Below, in pieces: positions 34,751-51,300 of a stretch of DNA of 64,000 bases. The stretch comes from Hexactinellida sp. DTS-2022. Lineage: Eukaryota; Porifera; Hexactinellida. Below the pieces are notes generated by a model. The model had not been told where the DNA came from and did no database searches. It saw nothing but the letters and a program-made list of their open reading frames with translations. The DNA lies in NCBI GenBank assembly GCA_028753945.1, contig JAPNXP010000002.1, forward strand, positions 15,321,624-15,385,623, in the 5' to 3' direction. Each line of letters opens with the position of its first letter. The stretch's first letter is position 1. The translations under genes and the position numbers were made by a program.

Positions 34751-37700
34751 GCGTACAATATTATAAAGTAGATATAATGAATTCCGAATTCTAACTAAGT
34801 CTACTGTAGTATAATGTGCTATATATTGTACGCAAAAAGCGTACAATACTATAAAGTAGATATAATGAATTCCGATTACTAACTAAGTCTACTGTATGTA
34901 ATGTGCTATTTATTGTACGCAAAAAGCGTACAATATTATAAAGTAGATATAATGAATTCCGAATTCTAACTAAGTCTACTGTAGTATAATGTGCTATATA
35001 TTGTACGCAAAAAGGGTACAATACTATAAAGTAGATATAATGAATTCCGATTACTAACTAAGTCTACTGTAGTATAATGTGCTCTATATTGTACGCAAAA
35101 TGCGTACAATATTATAAAGTGGATATAATGAATTCCGAATTCTAACTAAGTCTACTGTATGTAATGTGCTATATATTGTACGCAAAATGCGTACAATATT
35201 ATAAAGTGGATATAATGAATTCCGAATTCTAACTAAGTCTACTGTAGTATTATAATGTGCTATTTATTGTACGCAAAAAGCGTACAATATTATAAAGTAG
35301 ATATAATGAATTCCGAATACTAACTAAGTCTACTGTAGTATAATGTGCTATATATTGTACGCAAAATGCGTACAATATTATAAAGTGGATTTAATGAATT
35401 CCGAATCCTAACTAAGTCTACTGTAGTATAATGTGCTATATATTCTACGCAAAATGCGTACAATATTATAAAGTGGATATAATGAATTCCGAATTCTAAC
35501 TAAGTCTACTGTAGTATAATGTGCTATATATTGTACGCAAAATGCGTACAATATTATAAAGTAGATATAATGAATTCCGAATTCTAACTAAGTCTACTGT
35601 ATGTAATGTGCTATGTATTGTACGCAAAAAGCGTACAATACTATAAAGTAGATATAATGAATTCCGAATTCTAACGAAGTCTACTGTAGTATAATGTGCT
35701 ATATATTGTACGCAAAATGCGTACAATATTATAAAGTGGATATAATGAATTCCGAATTCTAACTAAGTCTACTGTAGTATAATGTGCTATATATTGTACG
35801 CAAAAAGCGTACAATACTATAAAGTAGATATAATGAATTCCGATTACTAACTAAGTCTACTGTATGTAATGTGCTATTTATTGTACGCAAAATGCGTACA
35901 ATATTATAAATTGGATATAATGAATTCCGAATTCTAACTAAGTCTACTGTAGTATTATAATGTGCTATTTATTGTACGCAAAAAGCGTACAATATTATAA
36001 AGTAGATATAATGAATTCCGAATTCTAACTAAGTCTACTGTATGTAATGTGCTATATATTGTACGCAAAATGCGTACAATACTATAAATTGGATATAATG
36101 AATTCCGAATTCTAACTAAGTCTACTGTAGTATAATGTGCTATGTATTGTACGCAAAAAGCGTACAATATCATAAAGTAGATATAATGAATTCCGAATAC
36201 TAACTAAGTCTACTGTAGTATAATGTGCTATATATTGTACGCAAAAAGCGTACAATACTATAAAGTAGATATAATGAATTCCGATTACTAACTAAGTCTA
36301 CTGTAGTATTATAATGTGCTATTTATTGTACGCAAAAAGCGTACAATATTATAAAGTAGATATAATGAATTCCGAATTCTAACTAAGTCTACTGTATGTA
36401 ATGTGCTATTTATTGTACGCAAAAAGCGTACAATACTATAAAGTAGATATAATGAATTCCGATTACTAACTAAGTCTACTGTAGTATAATTAGCTATATA
36501 TTGTACGCAAAATGCGTACAATATTATAAAGTAGATATAATGAATTCCGAATTCTAACTAAGTCTACTGTATGTAATGTGCTATATATTGTACGCAAAAT
36601 GCGTACAATACTATGAAGTGGATATAATGAATTCCGAATTCTAACTAAGTCTACTGTAGTATAATGTGCTATATATTGTACGCAAAAAGCGTACAATACT
36701 ATAAAGTAGATATAATGAATTCCGATTACTAACTAAGTCTACTGTATGTAATGTGCTATTTATTGTACGCAAAAAGCGTACAATATTATAAAGTAGATAT
36801 AATGAATTCCGAATTCTAACTAAGTCTACTGTAGTATAATGTGCTATATATTGTACGCAAAAAGGGTACAATACTATAAAGTAGATATAATGAATTCCGA
36901 TTACTAACTAAGTCTACTGTAGTATAATGTGCTCTATATTGTACGCAAAATGCGTACAATATTATAAAGTGGATATAATGAATTCCGAATTCTAACTAAG
37001 TCTACTGTAGTATAATGTGCTATATATTGTACGCAAAATGCGTACAATATTATAAAGTAGATATAATGAATTCCGAATTCTAACTAAGTCTACTGTATGT
37101 AATGTGCTATGTATTGTACGCAAAAAGCGTACAATATTATAAATTGGATATAATGAATTCCGAATTCTAACTAAGTCTACTGTAGTATAATGTGCTATAT
37201 ATTGTACGCAAAATGCGTACAATATTATAAAGTAGATATAATGAATTCCGATTACTAACTAAGTCTACTGTAGTATAATGTGCTATTTATTGTACGCAAA
37301 AAGCGTACAATATTATAAAGTAGATATAATGAATTCCGAATTCTAACTAAGTCTACTGTAGTATAATGTGCTATATATTGTACGCAAAAAGGGTACAATA
37401 CTATAAAGTAGATATAATGAATTCCGATTACTAACTAAGTCTACTGTAGTATAATGTGCTCTATATTGTACGCAAAATGCGTACAATATTATAAAGTGGA
37501 TATAATGAATTCCGAATTCTAACTAAGTCTACTGTAGTATAATGTGCTATATATTGTACGCAAAATGCGTACAATATTATAAAGTAGATATAATGAATTC
37601 CGAATTCTAACTAAGTCTACTGTATGTAATGTGCTATGTATTGTACGCAAAAAGCGTACAATATTATAAATTGGATATAATGAATTCCGAATTCTAACTA

Positions 37701-40700
37701 AGTCTACTGTAGTATAATGTGCTATATATTGTACGCAAAAAGCGTACAATACTATAAAGTAGATATAATGAATTCCGATTACTAACTAAGTCTACTGTAG
37801 TATAATGTGCTATATATTCTACGCAAAATGCGTACAATATTATAAATTGGATATAATGAATTCCGAATTCTAACTAAGTCTACTGTATGTAATGTGCTAT
37901 GTATTGTACGCAAAATGCGTACAATACTATAAAGTGGATATAATGAATTCCGAATTCTAACTAAGTCTACTGTATGTAATGTGCTATGTATTGTACGCAA
38001 AATGCGTACAATACTATAAAGTAGATATAATGAATTCCGATTACTAACTAAGTCTACTGTAGTATAATGTGCTATATATTCTACGCAAAATGCGTACAAT
38101 ATTATAAATTGGATATAATGAATTCCGAATTCTAACTAAGTCTACTGTAGTATAATGTGCTATATATTGTACGCAAAATGCGTACAATACTATAAAGTGG
38201 ATATAATGAATTCCGAATTCTAACTAAGTCTACTGTAGTATAATGTGCTATATATTGTACGCAAAAAGCGTACAATACTATAAAGTAGATATAATGAATT
38301 CCGATTACTAACTAAGTCTACTGTAGTATAATGTGCTATATATTCTACGCAAAATGCTTACAATATTATAAATTGGATATAATGAATTCCGAATTCTAAC
38401 TAAGTCTACTGTAGTATAATGTGCTATATATTGTACGCAAAATGCGTACAATACTATAAAGTGGATATAATGAATTCCGAATTCTAACTAAGTCTACTGT
38501 AGTATAATGTGCTATATATTGTACGCAAAAAGCGTACAATACTATAAAGTAGATATAATGAATTCCGATTACTAACTAAGTCTACTGTATGTAATGTGCT
38601 ATTTATTGTACGCAAAAAGCGTACAATATTATAAAGTAGATATAATGAATTCCGAATTCTAACTAAGTCTACTGTAGTATAATGTGCTATATATTGTACG
38701 CAAAAAGCGTACAATACTATAAAGTAGATATAATGAATTCCGATTACTAACTAAGTCTACTGTAGTATAATGTGCTATATATTGTACGCAAAATGCGTAC
38801 AATATTATAAAGTGGATATAATGAATTCCGAATTCTAACTAGGTCTACTGTAGTATAATGTGCTATATATTGTACGCAAAATGCGTACAATATTATAAAG
38901 TAGATATAATGAATTCCGAATTCTAACTAAGTCTACTGTATGTAATGTGCTATGTATTGTACGCAAAAAGCGTACAATACTATAAAGTAGATATAATGAA
39001 TTCCGAATTCTAACTAAGTCTACTGTAGTATAATGTGCTATATATTGTACGCAAAATGCGTACAATATTATAAAGTGGATATAATGAATTCCGAATTCTA
39101 ACTAAGTCTACTGTAGTATAATGTGCTATATATTGTACGCAAAAAGCGTACAATACTATAAAGTAGATATAATGAATTCCGATTACTAACTAAGTCTACT
39201 GTATGTAATGTGCTATTTATTGTACGCAAAATGCGTACAATATTATAAAGTGGATATAATGAATTCCGAATTCTAACTAAGTCTACTGTAGTATTATAAT
39301 GTGCTATTTATTGTACGCAAAAAGCGTACAATATTATAAAGTAGATATAATGAATTCCGAATACTAACTAAGTCTACTGTAGTATAATGTGCTATATATT
39401 GTACGCAAAAAGCGTACAATACTATAAAGTAGATATAATGAATTCCGATCCTAACTAAGTCTACTGTAGTATAATGTGCTATATATTCTACGCAAAATGC
39501 GTACAATATTATAAATTGGATATAATGAATTCCGAATTCTAACTAAGTCTACTGTAGTATAATGTGCTATATATTGTACGCAAAATGCGTACAATATTAT
39601 AAAGTGGATTTAATGAATTCCGAATCCTAACTAAGTCTACTGTAGTATAATGTGCTATATATTCTACGCAAAATGCGTACAATATTATAAATTGGATATA
39701 ATGAATTCCGAATACTAACTAAGTCTACTGTAGTATAATGTGCTATATATTCTACGCAAAATGCGTACAATATTATAAAGTGGATTTAATGAATTCCGAA
39801 TCCTAACTAAGTCTACTGTAGTATAATTAGCTATATATTGTACGCAAAATGCGTACAATATTATAAATTGGATATAATGAATTCCGAATTCTAACTAAGT
39901 CTACTGTAGTATAATGTGCTATGTATTGTACGCGAAATGCGTACAATATTATAAAGTGGATTTAATGAATTCCGAATCCTAACTAAGTCTACTGTAGTAT
40001 AATGTGCTATATATTGTACGCAAAATGCGTACAATATTATAAATTGGATATAATGAATTCCGAATTCTAACTAAGTCTACTGTAGTATAATGTGCTATAT
40101 ATTGTACGCAAAATGCGTACAATATTATAAAGTGGATATAATGAATTCCGAATTCTAACTAAGTCTACTGTAGTATAATGTGCTATATATTGTACGCAAA
40201 ATGCGTACAATACTATAAAGTGGATATAATGAATTCCGAATTCTAACTAAGTCTACTGTAGTATAATGTGCTATATATTGTACGCAAAAAGCGTACAATA
40301 CTATAAAGTAGATATAATGAATTCCGATTACTAACTAAGTCTACTGTATGTAATGTGCTATTTATTGTACGCAAAATGCGTACAATATTATAAAGTGGAT
40401 ATAATGAATTCCGAATTCTAACTAAGTCTACTGTAGTATAATGTGCTATATATTCTACGCAAAATGCGTACAATATTATAAAGTAGATATAATGAATTCC
40501 GAATCCTAACTAAGTCTACTGTAGTATAATGTGCTATATATTCTACGCAAAATGCGTACAATATTATAAATTGGATATAATGAATTCCGAATACTAACTA
40601 AGTCTACTGTAGTATAATGTGCTATATATTCTACGCAAAATGCGTACAATATTATAAAGTGGATTTAATGAATTCCGAATCCTAACTAAGTCTACTGTAG

Positions 40701-40839
40701 TATAATTAGCTATATATTGTACGCAAAATGCGTACAATATTATAAATTGGATATAATGAATTCCGAATTCTAACTAAGTCTACTGTAGTATAATGTGCTA
40801 TGTATTGTACGCGAAATGCGTACAATATTATAAAGTGGA

Positions 40840-43800
40840 TTTAATGAATTCCGAATCCTAACTAAGTCTACTGTAGTATAATGTGCTATATATTCTACGC
40901 AAAATGCGTACAATATTATAAATTGGATATAATGAATTCCGAATTCTAACTAAGTCTACTGTAGTATAATGTGCTATATATTGTACGCAAAATGCGTACA
41001 ATATTATAAAGTGGATATAATGAATTCCGAATTCTAACTAAGTCTACTGTAGTATAATGTGCTATATATTGTACGCAAAATGCGTACAATACTATAAAGT
41101 GGATATAATGAATTCCGAATTCTAACTAAGTCTACTGTAGTATAATGTGCTATATATTGTACGCAAAAAGCGTACAATACTATAAAGTAGATATAATGAA
41201 TTCCGATTACTAACTAAGTCTACTGTATGTAATGTGCTATTTATTGTACGCAAAATGCGTACAATATTATAAATTGGATATAATGAATTCCGAATTCTAA
41301 CTAAGTCTACTGTAGTATAATGTGCTATATATTGTACGCAAAATGCGTACAATATTATAAAGTAGATATAATGAATTCCGAATCCTAACTAAGTCTACTG
41401 TAGTATAATGTGCTATATATTCTACGCAAAATGCGTACAATATTATAAATTGGATATAATGAATTCCGAATACTAACTAAGTCTACTGTAGTATAATGTG
41501 CTATATATTCTACGCAAAATGCGTACAATATTATAAAGTGGATTTAATGAATTCCGAATCCTAACTAAGTCTACTGTAGTATAATTAGCTATATATTGTA
41601 CGCAAAATGCGTACAATATTATAAATTGGATATAATGAATTCCGAATTCTAACTAAGTCTACTGTAGTATAATGTGCTATGTATTGTACGCGAAATGCGT
41701 ACAATATTATAAAGTGGATTTAATGAATTCCGAATCCTAACTAAGTCTACTGTAGTATAATGTGCTATATATTCTACGCAAAATGCGTACAATATTATAA
41801 ATTGGATATAATGAATTCCGAATTCTAACTAAGTCTACTGTAGTATAATGTGCTATATATTGTACGCAAAATGCGTACAATACTATAAAGTAGATATAAT
41901 GAATTCCGAATTCTAACTAAGTCTACTGTAGTATAATGTGCTATATATTGTACGCAAAATGCGTACAATATTATAAAGTAGATATAATGAATTCCGAATT
42001 CTAACTAAGTCTACTGTATGTAATGTGCTATATATTGTACGCAAAATGCGTACAATACTATAAAGTGGATATAATGAATTCCGAATTCTAACTAAGTCTA
42101 CTGTAGTATAATGTGCTATATATTGTACGCAAAATGCGTACAATATTATAAAGTAGATATAATGAATTCCGAATTCTAACTAAGTCTACTGTAGTATAAT
42201 GTGCTATATATTGTACGCAAAAAGCGTACAATACTATAAAGTAGATATAATGAATTCCGATTACTAACTAAGTCTACTGTATGTAATGTGCTATTTATTG
42301 TACGCAAAATGCGTACAATATTATAAAGTGGATATAATGAATTCCGAATTCTAACTAAGTCTACTGTAGTATAATGTGCTATATATTGTACGCAAAATGC
42401 GTACAATATTATAAAGTAGATATAATGAATTCCGAATTCTAACTAAGTCTACTGTAGTATAATGTGCTATATATTGTACGCAAAAAGCGTACAATACTAT
42501 AAAGTAGATATAATGAATTCCGATTACTAACTAAGTCTACTGTATGTAATGTGCTATGTATTGTACGCAAAAAGCGTACAATACTATAAAGTAGATATAA
42601 TGAATTCCGAATCCTAACTAAGTCTACTGTAGTATAATGTGCTATATATTCTACGCAAAATGCGTACAATATTATAAATTGGATATAATGAATTCCGAAT
42701 TCTAACTAAGTCTACTGTAGTATAATGTGCTATATATTGTACGCAAAATGCGTACAATATTATAAAGTGGATTTAATGAATTCCGAATCCTAACTAAGTC
42801 TAATGTAGTATAATGTGCTATATATTCTACGCAAAATGCGTACAATATTATAAATTGGATATAATGAATTCCGAATACTAACTAAGTCTACTGTAGTATA
42901 ATGTGCTATATATTCTACGCAAAATGCGTACAATATTATAAAGTGGATTTAATGAATTCCGAATCCTAACTAAGTCTACTGTAGTATAATTAGCTATATA
43001 TTGTACGCAAAATGCGTACAATATTATAAATTGGATATAATGAATTCCGAATTCTAACTAAGTCTACTGTAGTATAATGTGCTATGTATTGTACGCGAAA
43101 TGCGTACAATATTATAAAGTAGATATAATGAATTCCGAATCCTAACTAAGTCTACTGTAGTATAATGTGCTATATATTCTACGCAAAATGCGTACAATAT
43201 TATAAATTGGATATAATGAATTCCGAATCCTAACTAAGTCTAATGTAGTATAATGTGCTATATATTCTACGCAAAATGCGTACAATATTATAAATTGGAT
43301 TTAATGAATTCCGAATCCTAACTAAGTCTAATGTAGTATAATGTGCTATATATTCTACGCAAAATGCGTACAATATTATAAATTGGATTTAATGAATTCC
43401 GAATCCTAACTAAGTCTACTGTAGTATAATGTGCTATATATTCTACGCAAAATGCGTACAATATTATAAATTGGATATAATGAATTCCGAATTCTAACTA
43501 AGTCTACTGTAGTATAATGTGCTATATATTGTACGCAAAATGCGTACAATATTATAAAGTGGATATAATGAATTCCGAATTCTAACTAAGTCTACTGTAG
43601 TATAATGTGCTATATATTGTACGCAAAATGCGTACAATACTATAAAGTGGATATAATGAATTCCGAATTCTAACTAAGTCTACTGTAGTATAATGTGCTA
43701 TATATTGTACGCAAAAAGCGTACAATACTATAAAGTAGATATAATGAATTCCGATTACTAACTAAGTCTACTGTATGTAATGTGCTATTTATTGTACGCA

Positions 43801-45530
43801 AAATGCGTACAATATTATAAATTGGATATAATGAATTCCGAATTCTAACTAAGTCTACTGTAGTATAATGTGCTATATATTGTACGCAAAATGCGTACAA
43901 TATTATAAAGTAGATATAATGAATTCCGAATCCTAACTAAGTCTACTGTAGTATAATGTGCTATATATTCTACGCAAAATGCGTACAATATTATAAATTG
44001 GATATAATGAATTCCGAATACTAACTAAGTCTACTGTAGTATAATGTGCTATATATTCTACGCAAAATGCGTACAATATTATAAAGTGGATTTAATGAAT
44101 TCCGAATCCTAACTAAGTCTACTGTAGTATAATTAGCTATATATTGTACGCAAAATGCGTACAATATTATAAATTGGATATAATGAATTCCGAATTCTAA
44201 CTAAGTCTACTGTAGTATAATGTGCTATGTATTGTACGCGAAATGCGTACAATATTATAAAGTGGATTTAATGAATTCCGAATCCTAACTAAGTCTACTG
44301 TAGTATAATGTGCTATATATTCTACGCAAAATGCGTACAATATTATAAATTGGATATAATGAATTCCGAATTCTAACTAAGTCTACTGTAGTATAATGTG
44401 CTATATATTGTACGCAAAATGCGTACAATACTATAAAGTAGATATAATGAATTCCGAATTCTAACTAAGTCTACTGTAGTATAATGTGCTATATATTGTA
44501 CGCAAAATGCGTACAATATTATAAAGTAGATATAATGAATTCCGAATTCTAACTAAGTCTACTGTATGTAATGTGCTATATATTGTACGCAAAATGCGTA
44601 CAATACTATAAAGTGGATATAATGAATTCCGAATTCTAACTAAGTCTACTGTAGTATAATGTGCTATATATTGTACGCAAAATGCGTACAATATTATAAA
44701 GTAGATATAATGAATTCCGAATTCTAACTAAGTCTACTGTAGTATAATGTGCTATATATTGTACGCAAAAAGCGTACAATACTATAAAGTAGATATAATG
44801 AATTCCGATTACTAACTAAGTCTACTGTATGTAATGTGCTATTTATTGTACGCAAAATGCGTACAATATTATAAAGTGGATATAATGAATTCCGAATTCT
44901 AACTAAGTCTACTGTAGTATAATGTGCTATATATTGTACGCAAAATGCGTACAATATTATAAAGTAGATATAATGAATTCCGAATTCTAACTAAGTCTAC
45001 TGTAGTATAATGTGCTATATATTGTACGCAAAAAGCGTACAATACTATAAAGTAGATATAATGAATTCCGATTACTAACTAAGTCTACTGTATGTAATGT
45101 GCTATGTATTGTACGCAAAAAGCGTACAATACTATAAAGTAGATATAATGAATTCCGAATCCTAACTAAGTCTACTGTAGTATAATGTGCTATATATTCT
45201 ACGCAAAATGCGTACAATATTATAAATTGGATATAATGAATTCCGAATTCTAACTAAGTCTACTGTAGTATAATGTGCTATATATTGTACGCAAAATGCG
45301 TACAATATTATAAAGTGGATTTAATGAATTCCGAATCCTAACTAAGTCTAATGTAGTATAATGTGCTATATATTCTACGCAAAATGCGTACAATATTATA
45401 AATTGGATATAATGAATTCCGAATACTAACTAAGTCTACTGTAGTATAATGTGCTATATATTCTACGCAAAATGCGTACAATATTATAAAGTGGATTTAA
45501 TGAATTCCGAATCCTAACTAAGTCTACTGT
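40840..45530. repeat. 2.1-kb satellite block repeated at a 2,548-bp offset
   Basis: About 40,840–42,980 recurs as 43,390–45,530. Shared rare markers: AATTAGCTATATATTG (41,584 and 44,132), CTAATGTAGTATAAT (42,802 and 45,350) and GCGAAATGCG. Offset equals 29 monomers. Confidence 0.88.
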
Positions 45531-46289
45531 AGTATAATGTGCTATATATTCTACGCAAAATGCGTACAATATTATAAATTGGATATAATGAATTCCGATT
45601 ACTAACTAAGTCTACTGTAGTATAATGTGCTATATATTGTACGCAAAATGCGTACAATATTATAAAGTGGATATAATGAATTCCGAATTCTAACTAAGTC
45701 TACTGTACTATAATGTGCTATATATTGTACGCAAAATGCGTACAATATTATAAAGTAGATATAATGAATTCCGAATTCTAACTAAGTCTACTGTATGTAA
45801 TGTGCTATGTATTGTACGCAAAAAGCGTACAATATTATAAATTGGATATAATGAATTCCGAATTCTAACTAAGTCTACTGTAGTATAATGTGCTATATAT
45901 TGTACGCAAAATGCGTACAATATTATAAAGTGGATATAATGAATTCCGAATTCTAACTAAGTCTACTGTAGTATAATGTGCTATATATTGTACGCAAAAT
46001 GCGTACAATATTATAAAGTGGATATAATGAATTCCGAATTCTAACTAAGTCTACTGTAGTATAATGTGCTATATATTGTACGCAAAAAGCGTACAATATT
46101 ATAAAGTGGATATAATGAATTCCGAATTCTAACTAAGTCTACTGTAGTATAATGTGCTATATATTGTACGCAAAAAGCGTACAATACTATAAAGTAGATA
46201 TAATGAATTCCGATTACTAACTAAGTCTACTGTAGTATAATGTGCTATATATTGTACGCAAAAAGCGTACAATATTATAAAGTGGATAT

Positions 46290-48382
46290 AATGAATTCCG
46301 AATTCTAACTAAGTCTACTGTAGTATAATGTGCTATATATTGTACGCAAAATGCGTACAATATTATAAAGTGGATATAATGAATTCCGAATTCTAACTAA
46401 GTCTACTGTATGTAATGTGCTATGTATTGTACGCAAAATTCGTACAATATTATAAAGTGGATATAATGAATTCCGAATTCTAACTAAGTCTACTGTAGTA
46501 TAATGTGCTATATATTGTACGCAAAATGCGTACAATATTATAAAGTAGATATAATGAATTCCGAATTCTAACTAAGTCTACTGTATGTAATGTGCTATGT
46601 ATTGTACGCAAAAAGCGTACAATATTATAAAGTAGATATAATGAATTCTGAATTCTAACTAAGTCTACTGTAGTATAATGTGCTATATATTGTACGCAAA
46701 ATGCGTACAATATTATAAAGTGGATATAATGAATTCCGAATTCTAACTAAGTCTACTGTATGTAATGTGCTATATATTGTACGCAAAATGCGTACAATAT
46801 TATAAAGTAGATATAATGAATTCCGAATTCTAACTAAGTCTACTGTATGTAATGTGCTATATATTGTACGCAAAATGCGTACAATATTATAAAGTGGATA
46901 TAATGAATTCCGAATTCTAACTAAGTCTACTGTAGTATTATAATGTGCTATTTATTGTACGCAAAAAGCGTACAATATTATAAAGTAGATATAATGAATT
47001 CCGAATACTAACTAAGTCTACTGTAGTATAATGTGCTATATATTGTACGCAAAAAGCGTACAATACTATAAAGTAGATATAATGAATTCCGATCCTAACT
47101 AAGTCTACTGTAGTATAATGTGCTATATATTGTACGCAAAATGCGTACAATATTATAAAGTGGATTTAATGAATTCCGAATCCTAACTAAGTCTACTGTA
47201 GTATAATGTGCTATATATTCTACGCAAAATGCGTACAATATTATAAATTGGATATAATGAATTCCGAATACTAACTAAGTCTACTGTAGTATAATGTGCT
47301 ATATATTCTACGCAAAATGCGTACAATATTATAAAGTGGATTTAATGAATTCCGAATTCTAACTAAGTCTACTGTAGTATAATGTGCTATATATTGTACG
47401 CAAAATGCGTACAATACTATAAAGTGGATATAATGAATTCCGAATTCTAACTAAGTCTACTGTAGTATAATGTGCTATATATTGTACGCAAAATGCGTAC
47501 AATATTATAAAGTGGATATAATGAATTCCGAATTCTAACTAAGTCTACTGTATGTAATGTGCTATGTATTGTACGCAAAATTCGTACAATATTATAAAGT
47601 GGATATAATGAATTCCGAATTCTAACTAAGTCTACTGTAGTATAATGTGCTATATATTGTACGCAAAATGCGTACAATATTATAAAGTAGATATAATGAA
47701 TTCCGAATTCTAACTAAGTCTACTGTATGTAATGTGCTATGTATTGTACGCAAAAAGCGTACAATATTATAAAGTAGATATAATGAATTCTGAATTCTAA
47801 CTAAGTCTACTGTAGTATAATGTGCTATATATTGTACGCAAAATGCGTACAATATTATAAAGTGGATATAATGAATTCCGAATTCTAACTAAGTCTACTG
47901 TATGTAATGTGCTATATATTGTACGCAAAATGCGTACAATATTATAAAGTAGATATAATGAATTCCGAATTCTAACTAAGTCTACTGTATGTAATGTGCT
48001 ATATATTGTACGCAAAATGCGTACAATATTATAAAGTGGATATAATGAATTCCGAATTCTAACTAAGTCTACTGTAGTATTATAATGTGCTATTTATTGT
48101 ACGCAAAAAGCGTACAATATTATAAAGTAGATATAATGAATTCCGAATACTAACTAAGTCTACTGTAGTATAATGTGCTATATATTGTACGCAAAAAGCG
48201 TACAATACTATAAAGTAGATATAATGAATTCCGATCCTAACTAAGTCTACTGTAGTATAATGTGCTATATATTGTACGCAAAATGCGTACAATATTATAA
48301 AGTGGATTTAATGAATTCCGAATCCTAACTAAGTCTACTGTAGTATAATGTGCTATATATTCTACGCAAAATGCGTACAATA
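46290..48382. repeat. 0.95-kb satellite block repeated at a 1,142-bp offset
   Basis: About 46,290–47,240 recurs as 47,432–48,382 (13-monomer offset). The unique variant GCAAAATTCGTAC marks both copies (46,433 and 47,575), as does ATGAATTCTGAATTC. Confidence 0.88.
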
Positions 48383-51300
48383 TTATAAAGTGGATTTAAT
48401 GAATTCCGAATTCTAACTAAGTCTACTGTAGTATAATGTGCTATATATTGTACGCAAAATGCGTACAATACTATAAAGTGGATATAATGAATTCCGAATT
48501 CTAACTAAGTCTACTGTAGTATAATGTGCTATATATTGTACGCAAAAAGCGTACAATACTATAAAGTAGATATAATGAATTCCGATTACTAACTAAGTCT
48601 ACTGTATGTAATGTGCTATTTATTGTACGCAAAATGCGTACAATATTATAAAGTGGATATAATGAATTCCGAATTCTAACTAAGTCTACTGTAGTATAAT
48701 GTGCTATATATTCTACGCAAAATGCGTACAATATTATAAATTGGATATAATGAATTCCGAATACTAACTAAGTCTACTGTAGTATAATGTGCTATATATT
48801 CTACGCAAAATGCGTACAATATTATAAAGTGGATTTAATGAATTCCGAATCCTAACTAAGTCTACTGTAGTATAATTAGCTATATATTGTACGCAAAATG
48901 CGTACAATATTATAAATTGGATATAATGAATTCCGAATTCTAACTAAGTCTACTGTAGTATAATGTGCTATGTATTGTACGCGAAATGCGTACAATATTA
49001 TAAAGTGGATTTAATGAATTCCGAATCCTAACTAAGTCTACTGTAGTATAATGTGCTATATATTCTACGCAAAATGCGTACAATATTATAAATTGGATAT
49101 AATGAATTCCGAATTCTAACTAAGTCTACTGTAGTATAATGTGCTATATATTGTACGCAAAATGCGTACAATATTATAAAGTGGATATAATGAATTCCGA
49201 ATTCTAACTAAGTCTACTGTAGTATAATGTGCTATATATTGTACGCAAAATGCGTACAATATTATAAAGTAGATATAATGAATTCCGAATTCTAACTAAG
49301 TCTACTGTATGTAATGTGCTATATATTGTACGCAAAATGCGTACAATATTATAAATTGGATATAATGAATTCCGAATACTAACTAAGTCTACTGTAGTAT
49401 AATGTGCTATATATTGAACGCGAAATGCGTACAATATTATTAAGTGGATATAATGAATTCCGAATACTAACTAAGTCTACTGTAGTATAATGTGCTATGT
49501 ATTGTACGCAAAATGCGTACAATATTTTAAATTGGATATAATGAATTCCGAATACTAACTAAGTCTACTGTAGTATAATGTGCTATTTATTGTACGCAAA
49601 AAGCGTACAATACTATAAAGTAGATATAATGAATTCCGAATTCTAACTAAGTCTACTGTAGTATAATGTGCTATATATTGTACGCAAAATGCGTACAATA
49701 TTATAAAGTAGATATAATGAATTCCGAATTCTAACTAAGTCTACTGTAGTATAATGTGCTATATATTCTACGCAAAATGCGTACAATATTATAAAGTGGA
49801 TTTAATGAATTCCGAATTCTAACTAAGTCTACTGTAGTATAATGTGCTATATATTGTACGCAAAATGCGTACAATACTATAAAGTGGATATAATGAATTC
49901 CGAATTCTAACTAAGTCTACTGTAGTATAATGTGCTATATATTGTACGCAAAAAGCGTACAATACTATAAAGTAGATATAATGAATTCCGATTACTAACT
50001 AAGTCTACTGTATGTAATGTGCTATGTATTGTACGCAAAAAGCGTACAATACTATAAAGTAGATATAATGAATTCCGAATCCTAACTAAGTCTACTGTAG
50101 TATAATGTGCTATATATTCTACGCAAAATGCGTACAATATTATAAATTGGATATAATGAATTCCGAATTCTAACTAAGTCTACTGTAGTATAATGTTCTA
50201 TATATTGTACGCAAAATGCGTACAATATTATAAAGTGGATTTAATGAATTCCGAATCCTAACTAAGTCTACTGTAGTATAATGTGCTATATATTCTACGC
50301 AAAATGCGTACAATATTATAAATTGGATATAATGAATTCCGAATACTAACTAAGTCTACTGTAGTATAATGTGCTATATATTCTACGCAAAATGCGTACA
50401 ATATTATAAATTGGATATAATGAATTCCGAATCCTAACTAAGTCTACTGTAGTATAATGTGCTATATATTCTACGCAAAATGCGTACAATATTATAAAGT
50501 GGATTTAATGAATTCCGAATCCTAACTAAGTCTACTGTAGTATAATGTGCTATATATTCTACGCAAAATGCGTACAATACTATAAAGTGGATATAATGAA
50601 TTCCGAATTCTAACTAAGTCTACTGTAGTATAATGTGCTATATATTGTACGCAAAATGCGTACAATACTATAAAGTAGATATAATGAATTCCGAATTCTA
50701 ACTAAGTCTACTGTAGTATAATGTGGTATATATTGTACGCAAAATGCGTACAATATTATAAAGTAGATATAATGAATTCCGAATACTAACTAAGTCTACT
50801 GTATGTAATGTGCTATTTATTGTTCGCAAAATGCGTACAATACTATAAAGTGGATATAATGAATTCCGAATTCTAACTAAGTCTACTGTAGTATAATGTG
50901 CTATATATTGTACGCAAAATGCGTACAATACTATAAAGTGGATATAATGAATTCCGAATTCTAACTAAGTCTACTGTATGTAATGTGCTATATATTGTAC
51001 GCAAAATGCGTACAATATTATAAATTGGATATAATGAATTCCGAATCCTAACTAAGTCTACTGTAGTATAATGTGCTATATATTCTACGCAAAATGCGTA
51101 CAATATTATAAAGTGGATTTAATGAATTCCGAATCCTAACTAAGTCTACTGTAGTATAATGTGCTATATATTCTACGCAAAATGCGTACAATACTATAAA
51201 GTGGATATAATGAATTCCGAATTCTAACTAAGTCTACTGTAGTATAATGTGCTATATATTGTACGCAAAATGCGTACAATACTATAAAGTAGATATAATG

